Translations under genes and position numbers: made by a program
Origin: Thermodesulfobacteriota bacterium
GTDB taxonomy: Bacteria; Desulfobacterota; DSM-4660; Desulfatiglandales; Desulfatiglandaceae
DNA length: 34,294 bases
Assembly (NCBI GenBank): GCA_028278625.1
Contig: JANQDY010000266.1
Span: 1-34,294, forward strand
Direction: 5' to 3'
In this document: piece after piece, positions 1 through 5,013 of the stretch
Numbering within the stretch: position 1 is the stretch's first letter
Layout of the letters: each line of letters starts with the position of its first letter
The notes under the pieces: generated by a model
Told to the model about the DNA's origin: nothing
The model's input: only the letters and a program-made list of their open reading frames with translations
Databases searched by the model: none

Positions 1-88
1 GGAATGCGACCCTTACGAAGGATCGCCAAAATCAACCAGGAGGTGTGGGGGAATTAGGACCTTTTTTTGTCCGTTTTTTCTTGCGCCA

Positions 89-304
89 GTGCAGTTAAAC
101 CCGCTAGCATCAAAGACGCTGAAAGGTAAGAAGATCATCATTTTCATCGAAGAGATATTCAATGACCACGAATTCTGGTATCCCTATTACCGTCTGAAGG
201 AGACCGGTGCCGAGGTAGTGGTGGACGGAAACCTGATCACCAGCCGGACTCCCGATGATCTTCCCGCTTTCATGAGAACCATCATCCAGGAGATCGAGGC
301 CTAG
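89..304 (+). pseudogene. DJ-1/PfpI family protein, internally deleted remnant
   Basis: The N-terminal half (LKGKKIIIFIEE, then FWYPYYRLKETGAEVVV) matches the first beta strand, the Glu-containing turn and the first helix of DJ-1/PfpI amidase-like proteins. It jumps straight into the typical C-terminal tail (DGNLITSRTPDDLPAF, then the last helix). Family members are about 170-200 aa; this one is 71 aa, so roughly 100 residues including the nucleophile-elbow Cys are missing without a frameshift. The frame begins at a GTG with no convincing ribosome-binding site and stays open to the left edge of the window. The last part of the gene is repeated at 2147-2234. It is most likely a non-functional relic; a functional miniature protein is possible but less likely. 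Confidence 0.7.
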
Positions 305-322
305 CCTTTCCATCCCATTCTT
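235..322 (+). repeat. Diverged direct repeat, copy A (PfpI tail)
   Basis: This 88-base stretch covers the last 23 codons of the PfpI remnant plus 18 bases downstream. It aligns without gaps to 2147-2234 with nine differences by eye (about 90% identity). Similarity stops abruptly after the shared CATTCTT. The MarR and hydrolase genes lie between the two copies. Confidence 0.85.
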
Positions 323-333
323 AAGCCTTTCAG

Positions 334-384
334 AATGACGGTTTCCGCCGCCTGCCCAATCAGACGGGGAACCGTCATTTTTTC
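334..384. terminator. Bidirectional rho-independent terminator
   Basis: A perfect 10-bp stem (AATGACGGTT at 334-343 with AACCGTCATT at 370-379) runs into a T tract at 378-383 on the plus strand. The A residues at its left end give a weaker U tract for minus-strand transcripts. It sits between the PfpI remnant and the convergent hydrolase gene and can end both transcripts. Confidence 0.8.
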
Positions 385-389
385 ATCCC

Positions 390-1502
390 CTAAAAAAGGT
401 GCTTTCCCAGCCAGTCCACCGCGTAGGGCAGCGCTTCATCGAGATAGTTGGCGCAGACGTGTTCTCCGTCCTGATAGAACTTCAGCTCCTTCTCTCCCGC
501 GGCCCAGTCCATGAACTTCTCCGCATGCCTCCTCCCGTCGGGGATAATCCTGTCCCTTCCCGAATGGTGAATGAGCATGGGGCGGTCCAGTGGCGGGGCC
601 TTGGTGATGTCGTAGTCCAGTTTTTTAACGGCCTGGGCCAGGCTGTCCGTCCCTGCTGCGTGGGGAAAACCTTTTAGGAGTATTGGATTCGCCTTTCTTT
701 CCGGCAGGAGAAACCTGAGGTCCGCCGGACCCCCGTTTCCGGCGGCGCACGTGATCCGCCTGTCGTAAGCGGCGGCGAGGGGGGCGAAGAATCCTCCCAT
801 GCTGAAGCCGATGGCACCGATCCGGTCCATGTCGATGTGTTGGTCGTAATTTTCTCCGATCCAGTCAATCACCGCGCTGACCGACCTGTGGTAGTCGGGG
901 ATCATCTTCATGGATTTCCACATCTCCCCCTGGCCGGGGCCGTCGAAGGCGATGGTGTTGAACCCGGCACGGCGCAGCAGCTGCCCGATGGCGTGCTGCT
1001 CGCACTCCTTCAGGTTGTCGAGTCCGTTGATCTGGACCACCAGGGACTGGCCCGGTTTGGGCTGAAGGCGCAGGTAGCCGGGAATCCGAACGTCCCTGAA
1101 GGGGATGTCTACCCGGATGGGCCTTAGGTCATCCCGGTAAAGGGCCAATGCCCTCGGGTAGATTGACCAGATCTTTTCAAGACATTTTTCCTTCAACGCG
1201 TCATCAAAGTAGAAGAAGTGCTGGCCCACGTGGAAGCATGCCGCTGATTCGTGGAACCACCTCCTTGCACAAGCCCTGTTCCCCTGGTCCAATGCCTCCT
1301 GGGCCATACGTTCCATCCTACACCCTTCATCGTACCACTCGGAACACCAGCTTTCCCATCTGCGGACGCGGCCCACGACCCGCCGGGTCCTCTCAAGGTC
1401 CATCCCGGCGAGCAGGAACCGGGTGTACCAGTGTTTATAGACGCGGTTTTCACTGCAGATAAGGCCGTAAAAAATTTTCTCTTTGAGGGTCGTCTTGACC
1501 AT
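390..1502 (-). CDS. Alpha/beta hydrolase with helical N-terminal cap (FrsA/DHPON-hydrolase-like)
   Basis: 370 aa. The N-terminal ~125 residues are helical and aromatic-rich, followed by a canonical alpha/beta-hydrolase core from about residue 130. The catalytic triad is visible: nucleophile Ser234 in GFSMGG, Asp317 in SGRDRII and His348 in DGEHVC. The FDGPGQGEM segment near residue 187 is the usual oxyanion-side loop. The helical cap plus core arrangement is that of the FrsA-like and 2,6-dihydroxypseudooxynicotine hydrolase group, whose members cleave C-C or ester bonds in small organic molecules; the substrate here is unknown. A strong GGAGGTG ribosome-binding site precedes ATG 1502. The gene lies 80 bp downstream of marR on the same strand, with a putative MarR operator in the gap, so it is probably the regulated target. 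Confidence 0.85.
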   Translation of the reverse strand: MVKTTLKEKIFYGLICSENRVYKHWYTRFLLAGMDLERTRRVVGRVRRWESWCSEWYDEGCRMERMAQEALDQGNRACARRWFHESAACFHVGQHFFYFDDALKEKCLEKIWSIYPRALALYRDDLRPIRVDIPFRDVRIPGYLRLQPKPGQSLVVQINGLDNLKECEQHAIGQLLRRAGFNTIAFDGPGQGEMWKSMKMIPDYHRSVSAVIDWIGENYDQHIDMDRIGAIGFSMGGFFAPLAAAYDRRITCAAGNGGPADLRFLLPERKANPILLKGFPHAAGTDSLAQAVKKLDYDITKAPPLDRPMLIHHSGRDRIIPDGRRHAEKFMDWAAGEKELKFYQDGEHVCANYLDEALPYAVDWLGKHLF

Positions 1503-1533
1503 TTTGTCACCTCCGGTTAGATGTTATCCCAAA

Positions 1534-1549
1534 AGTTGGCCCAGCAACT
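1534..1549. promoter_or_regulatory. Putative MarR operator upstream of hydrolase
   Basis: AGTTGGCCCAGCAACT is an inverted repeat (AGTTG, six bases, CAACT) 32 bases upstream of the hydrolase start. Read on the minus strand it is AGTTGCTGGGCCAACT, which matches the palindrome inside the marR promoter in the first eight bases and at both half-site ends. A weak -10-like TAACAT lies just downstream. Confidence 0.6.
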
Positions 1550-1582
1550 AAAAAATTAAAAAAAAGGCGCATGAAAATCGTC

Positions 1583-2020
1583 TCATGGGGACAGGTTGTC
1601 GTTGATGATATTCATGAGTCGAATGATCTCGCGCTCGTCACGGGTGCTGATGCCACGGGTTGCGGCGGCCATCACCTCTTGGGCGATGGCGATGAGCTCG
1701 TCCTTCATCTTCCAAGCTTTTTTCGTCAGAAAGATGCGATAGCTCCTGCGGTCGGATTCGTGGTACTTGCGCCGTATGAATCCGTTTCGCTCCATGACGT
1801 CCAGGATGCGGGTGAGATTGGTTTTGTCCTTGGCGGTCTTCCGGGCGATTTCGGTCTGCGTGGCGCCCTCCTCCTCCCAGAGGCAATTCAGGACGGCCCA
1901 ATGCTCCGGGGTCAGGTTGTGGCCCCTTGACCGGAAGGCCCTCTGGAGTTCCGCCTTCATTCTCAGGGCGGTCCGGTTGACGACATAGCCGATGGCGTTT
2001 TCAAGTTTGAATGGGGCCAT
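1583..2020 (-). CDS. MarR family transcriptional regulator
   Basis: 145 aa, the usual MarR length. A winged-helix core is clear: a helix-turn-helix around residues 40-75 (LTPEHWAVLNCLWE, then TQTEIARKTAKDKTNLTRIL), followed by the wing (GFIRRKYHESDRRSYRIFLT) with the conserved DRR motif. N- and C-terminal helices would form the dimer interface. MarR proteins usually repress their own gene and a neighbouring enzyme or efflux gene and release DNA on binding a small, often aromatic, ligand. The hydrolase downstream fits as the target. Its promoter at 2060-2088 contains a palindrome that recurs before the hydrolase. No second-ligand or redox Cys is evident. Confidence 0.92.
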   Translation of the reverse strand: MAPFKLENAIGYVVNRTALRMKAELQRAFRSRGHNLTPEHWAVLNCLWEEEGATQTEIARKTAKDKTNLTRILDVMERNGFIRRKYHESDRRSYRIFLTKKAWKMKDELIAIAQEVMAAATRGISTRDEREIIRLMNIINDNLSP

Positions 2021-2059
2021 GTTGAATTTCCTGCTTCAGCGATGACTGTTGTTGCGCAT

Positions 2060-2088
2060 ATAGTAGATACAGCAACTAATAATGTCAA
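2060..2088 (-). promoter_or_regulatory. Sigma-70-type promoter of marR with embedded operator
   Basis: On the minus strand there is a perfect -35 TTGACA (2083-2088), a 17-bp spacer and a -10 TACTAT (2060-2065). The palindrome AGTTGCTGTATCTACT (2062-2077) lies over the spacer and the -10, where a bound repressor would block RNA polymerase. Confidence 0.75.
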
Positions 2089-2146
2089 GATTTTTTTTGA
2101 GCGGGAAGAATGGCATATTGCATGATCTTGGATATCTGACTCAACT

Positions 2147-2234
2147 GATCGCCAGCAGGACCTCAGATGATCCTCCCGCTTTCATGAGAACCATCATCCA
2201 GGAGACCGGGGCCTAGCTTTTCCATCCCATTCTT
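2147..2234 (+). repeat. Diverged direct repeat, copy B (orphan PfpI tail)
   Basis: This orphan copy of the PfpI C-terminus still reads LIASRTSDDPPAFMRTIIQE and a stop in one frame but has no gene body upstream. It aligns over 88 bases to 235-322. It is a pseudogene fragment left by duplication or by insertion of the marR-hydrolase segment. Confidence 0.8.
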
Positions 2235-2262
2235 GACAAAACCCAAAACTCCGCCGTATGCT
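2233..2262 (+). promoter_or_regulatory. Sigma-70-like promoter
   Basis: TTGACA (2233-2238), an 18-bp spacer and TATGCT (2257-2262), followed by CGG. The element resembles the promoter at 9445-9473, including the shared CGTATGCTCGG. Its first annotated target would be the broken DUF7000 gene about 265 bp downstream. The rest of 2263-2528 shows no supportable gene. Confidence 0.5.
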
Positions 2263-2528
2263 CGGAGCATTTCCGAATAAGCGTGCACGGTCAAATTGCT
2301 GGTCTCTTGATGTGGTTTCGCCTTATCTTTCACGGATCCCGTTGGTTTTGAGAAGGCGCATGAGTTGCTTCAGGTTTCCATGCGATCAACGGTGGATTGT
2401 ATGGAAAATCCGTCCAGTCCATAGACATTAGAACGGCGCACAAGCGTTGCGGACCATTGATGAGTGAGCAAATTGGCTGCTGTTCTGAATCAACCGATAA
2501 CCCGGTTTGTTTTACAAAGACCAAGGAC

Positions 2529-2687
2529 ATGGAAGAACTCCAGGAGCAACTGAGAAATGGGACTATCGAGCGGGCATATAGAGCTCTGCTCTTTTACATG
2601 TTAGGGCTGCGAACACATCTTAAATACAAGAATTCGGATTTTTCCGTATCAGCCCTCTATCAGGCTTATATGGATATGCCCCCGTGA
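2529..2687 (+). pseudogene. DUF7000-like protein, C-terminally truncated
   Basis: The 52-aa frame starting at ATG 2529 (AAGGA ribosome-binding site just upstream) reads MEELQEQLRNGTIERAYRAL, then LGLRTHLKYK and YQAYMDM. From memory this matches the N-terminal third of DUF7000 family proteins of about 180 aa, in which a Gly-Tyr-Met-Asp-Met segment leads into the rest of the domain. Here the frame ends two prolines after that motif, so the conserved C-terminal domain is absent. The frame extends upstream to 2397 but that part has no family resemblance. Function of the family is unknown to me. Probably a relic. Confidence 0.5.
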
Positions 2688-2709
2688 GCAGCAGGTTGAC
2701 CAATAGAGA

Positions 2710-3774
2710 ATGAAATTATCCCTCATTCAAATCGGCTCGGCGTTACTCTACGCCTCAGCAGGGTTCTGCGTCTTCCTCATGTTGCTGAACCGGGCGCTTG
2801 TCCTTATACCGGACAGCAAGGCCATACCGCCGGCGATTCTTGCCACATTTGCCGTTCTTATGGGTGCCGGCGTTTTACTCGGCGTCTTCCTTCCCGGCCC
2901 GCCGTGGGTGTATGCGCCCCTGGTTGTTCTTGGCCTCGTTCTGCTCGGCGAAGGACGCCAGGCGTTCATCCGGCGCTCTTGCGCCGGTTCAAATCCGGTG
3001 GACACAACGCCACACCCATTCAATCTTGCGGCACCCATCACGACAACCGATCTGGTGGTCCACCGGTATCAATTGCCGCATAAAAAGTGGCATGGTGCGC
3101 CACTTCGGATTGTCCACCTCACCGACCTGCACGTCCACCCTAAACTGCCCTTTCTGTACTATCAGGAGGTCCTTTCCGTTGCTGAACAATCGAAACCCGA
3201 CATTGCCGTCTTCACCGGTGATTTCATCGCCAGCCTTGACGCACTGCCAAAGTTGGAAAAGGTCCTTCGGCCCATTGCCAGACTTAAGACCTATGCGGTT
3301 CTTGGCAATCACGATTACTGGACCGACGCCAACGCCGTCCGGCAGGTGATTACCGAGACCGGGCTTTGCCTCCTCTCCGATGAAACGGTGTCACTCCGAA
3401 CCGGGGAGAGCCGACTCGTTGTTACCGGTTATGATTACCCGTGGGGTACGAAGGAGAGAAGCATCACGTCCCAAGGGAGCGGGAGTCTCCATATTGTCCT
3501 TTCCCACACACCGGACAACATCTACCGCATATCTGAATCGTCGGCGGACATCACCTTCTCCGGGCACTACCATGCAGGACAGATTCGGATTCCCATCATT
3601 GGCCCCGTGGTCGTTCCCTCGGTATACGGCAGACGATTTGATCATGGCCACTTTGTCGTGAAGAATACGCATCTGTTCGTTGCCGGCGGTATCGGGGCGG
3701 CAAACCCTCCTGTGAGGATTTACTGCCGACCGGACATATTCGTTGTGGACATCACTGAAAAGAAAGAGACGTAA
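2710..3774 (+). CDS. Membrane-associated metallophosphoesterase (calcineurin-like, YaeI type)
   Basis: 354 aa. Three hydrophobic segments (roughly residues 8-28, 40-62 and 66-80) anchor it in the inner membrane, followed by a calcineurin-like phosphoesterase domain. All metal-binding motifs are present: D139-L-H141 (with His143), G170-D171, GNHD at 199-202, SH at 265-266 and GHYH at 285-288. This domain order is that of the YaeI-type phosphodiesterases, which act on UDP-diacylglucosamine-like lipids or other phosphodiesters; the substrate here is unproven. Residues about 88-100 (RRSCAGSNPVDTT) are encoded by a stretch resembling the variable and T arms of a tRNA, an oddity described separately. 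The ribosome-binding site is weak (AGAG). The preceding gene fragment ends 22 bp upstream. Confidence 0.85.
   Translation: MKLSLIQIGSALLYASAGFCVFLMLLNRALVLIPDSKAIPPAILATFAVLMGAGVLLGVFLPGPPWVYAPLVVLGLVLLGEGRQAFIRRSCAGSNPVDTTPHPFNLAAPITTTDLVVHRYQLPHKKWHGAPLRIVHLTDLHVHPKLPFLYYQEVLSVAEQSKPDIAVFTGDFIASLDALPKLEKVLRPIARLKTYAVLGNHDYWTDANAVRQVITETGLCLLSDETVSLRTGESRLVVTGYDYPWGTKERSITSQGSGSLHIVLSHTPDNIYRISESSADITFSGHYHAGQIRIPIIGPVVVPSVYGRRFDHGHFVVKNTHLFVAGGIGAANPPVRIYCRPDIFVVDITEKKET
2972..2999 (+). other. tRNA variable-arm/T-arm-like sequence inside the phosphoesterase gene
   Basis: GGCGC-TCTT-GCGCC forms a hairpin like a class II tRNA variable arm. It runs into GCCGG-TTCAAAT-CCGGT (2983-2999), which has exactly the 5-bp stem and 7-base loop of a T arm including the invariant TTCAAAT. 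The acceptor stem and the 5' half of a tRNA are not recognisable, so this is not a tRNA gene. Confidence 0.4.
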
Positions 3775-3821
3775 AATGCCATCAAGTTGCCACACCAAGG
3801 TTTTCAAAATACGTGTTTTCA

Positions 3822-3849
3822 GCGCACGGCTAGAAAAGCCGGTGAGCGC
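3822..3849. other. Intergenic hairpin between phosphoesterase and GNAT genes
   Basis: CGGCT (3827-3831) pairs with AGCCG (3837-3841), closed by an outer GCGC/GCGC (3822-3825 and 3846-3849). No T tract follows, and the flanks lack the AAC...GTT boxes of an attC site, so its role is unknown. Confidence 0.35.
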
Positions 3850-3863
3850 GGCTTAAGGAAACA

Positions 3864-4454
3864 ATGCAGGTTGATTATCTGAACCACTTACCCGATGAAT
3901 TCAGGGCTTCAGCGGCACAGCTCTATTTCAGCGCGCTCAAAGAAAAGCTTGAGCCTGTTTTGGGCAGCGACGGTAGAGCACAAGAAGCCATAGCCAGCAA
4001 TCTTGCCACAGATAAATGTCTCGTAGCCATCCGTGACGATGCGCTTGCTGGCATCATGGGAATACAGACGGACAAGGGTGGATTTGTGAATCCAAGACTA
4101 AAAACGATGATACGGATATACGGAATCATTGGCGCCATTCTTAGAATTAGCGGTTTGGCGATGCTTCACCATACAACCGGCACTGATGAGTTATATGTCG
4201 ACGGTGTCGCCGTGGCCCAAGAGATGAGAGGCAAGGGTATCGGATCACAATTGTTCGGTTTGCTGGAACGGACGGCATCGGAAAAAGGAATCCGAACGAT
4301 TTCTCTTGAAGTCATAGATACGAACATAAGAGTTAAGACCCTTTATGAGCGTCTCGGCTTTCAAGTATTGAAAAAAAGAAAATTATGGCCGTTGAATCTG
4401 TTAATAAAGTTCCCTTTTGGATCGGCAACCCTTATGGTTAAAAATATGGGCTAA
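3864..4454 (+). CDS. GNAT family N-acetyltransferase
   Basis: 196 aa. The acetyl-CoA-binding motif A is clear (VDGVAVAQEMRGKGIGSQL, with the R-G-K-G-I-G pyrophosphate loop near residue 123), followed by the SLEVIDTN strand and the LYERLGF signature typical of GNAT enzymes. The N-terminal half (KEKLEPVLG, LVAIRDDALAGIMGIQ) also fits the fold, with an extra hydrophobic insertion near residues 78-100 (IRIYGIIGAILRISGLAML). It transfers acetyl from acetyl-CoA to an unidentified amine. Its TAA stop lies inside the left box of the attC-like site at 4449-4507, as is common for integron cassette genes. The upstream end of its putative cassette is not identifiable. Confidence 0.85.
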   Translation: MQVDYLNHLPDEFRASAAQLYFSALKEKLEPVLGSDGRAQEAIASNLATDKCLVAIRDDALAGIMGIQTDKGGFVNPRLKTMIRIYGIIGAILRISGLAMLHHTTGTDELYVDGVAVAQEMRGKGIGSQLFGLLERTASEKGIRTISLEVIDTNIRVKTLYERLGFQVLKKRKLWPLNLLIKFPFGSATLMVKNMG

Positions 4455-4507
4455 CATACTGCTGCTCCCGATGCGGCCTTGACGGGCCGGAGAGCACAAC
4501 GTTGGGA
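4449..4507 (+). other. attC-like recombination site 1 (59 bp)
   Basis: Left box GGCTAAC (4449-4455) contains the stop codon of the GNAT gene. Five bases later comes GCTGCTCC, which pairs with GGAGAGC on the right arm once one G is bulged out; five bases after that is the right box GTTGGGA (4501-4507). The equal 5-base spacers, the extra G in the left inner box and the 59-bp length are the known hallmarks of integron attC sites. Each outer box differs from RYYYAAC/GTTRRRY by one base. An inner CGGCC/GGCCG stem caps the fold. Confidence 0.65.
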
Positions 4508-4522
4508 AAGGAGTAGACCTTC

Positions 4523-4936
4523 TTGGGCGCACTGATTGCGGACGCGATTCTGGTTGTCCATTTCGCCTTCATTGCATTTGTCATAGGAGGAGAGGCCTGC
4601 GTGGTTGTGGGGTACTTCAGGAATTGGCGCTGGGTGCGCAACCGCACGTTCCGCGTCTGCCATGTTCTTGCCATAGGGATCGTGGTCGCTCTGGCATGGG
4701 CCGATCGGATCTGCCCGCTGACAGTCTGGGAGAACAGGCTCCGGCATGCGGCGGGCGGACAATCGTATTCGGGGACATTCGTCGAGCACTGGGTCGGCAG
4801 GTTGGTGTATTATGACGCACCTCAATGGGTCTTCATTGTTGCGTACTCCATGTTCGGCGCATTGGTGCTTATCTCCTGGATTTGGGTCAGGCCGGAAGGA
4901 AAAATGCCCAACAGGCCGGCTGGCGGCGACGTCTGA
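4523..4936 (+). CDS. DUF2784 family membrane protein
   Basis: 137 aa beginning at TTG 4523, with GGGAAAGGAG about ten bases upstream. There are three to four hydrophobic segments (about residues 5-30, 43-60 and 105-125). Family signatures are visible: an HFAFIAFVIGG opening, the CPLTVWENRLR motif near residue 64 and the Y-S-G-T-F-V-EHW segment. DUF2784 proteins are small inner-membrane proteins of unknown function. The gene lies exactly between two attC-like sites, and its end overlaps the second, so gene plus site (about 4502-4957) has the size and layout of a complete mobile gene cassette. Confidence 0.8.
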   Translation: MGALIADAILVVHFAFIAFVIGGEACVVVGYFRNWRWVRNRTFRVCHVLAIGIVVALAWADRICPLTVWENRLRHAAGGQSYSGTFVEHWVGRLVYYDAPQWVFIVAYSMFGALVLISWIWVRPEGKMPNRPAGGDV

Positions 4937-4963
4937 CGGCACGCCTCAGCCGCAACGTTCGGG
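4906..4963 (+). other. attC-like recombination site 2 (58 bp)
   Basis: Left box GCCCAAC fits RYYYAAC perfectly. Five bases later GGCTGGCGGC pairs with GCCTCAGCC on the right arm, leaving one extra base on the left; five bases after that comes GTTCGGG (4957-4963). The geometry is the same as site 1. The DUF2784 stop codon lies in the central loop region. The right outer box is imperfect (GTTCGGG against GTTRRRY). Confidence 0.65.
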
Positions 4964-5013
4964 TCCGTCTAAAACAAACCGTATATCCGAAGATCACACC
5001 GGAGGATTTTCTG

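Noticed and set aside
1..57. Open frame reading ...MRPLRRIAKINQEVWGN and a stop at the left edge
   Set aside because: Could be the C-terminus of a gene outside the window, but 18 codons without a recognisable motif are too little to support.
2330..2530. Minus-strand 66-aa frame
   Set aside because: No ribosome-binding site or domain and antisense to the DUF7000 fragment region; likely chance.
2972..3010. tRNA gene call at the T-arm-like sequence
   Set aside because: No anticodon arm, D arm or acceptor pairing can be found upstream, and the sequence is within a convincing protein-coding frame.
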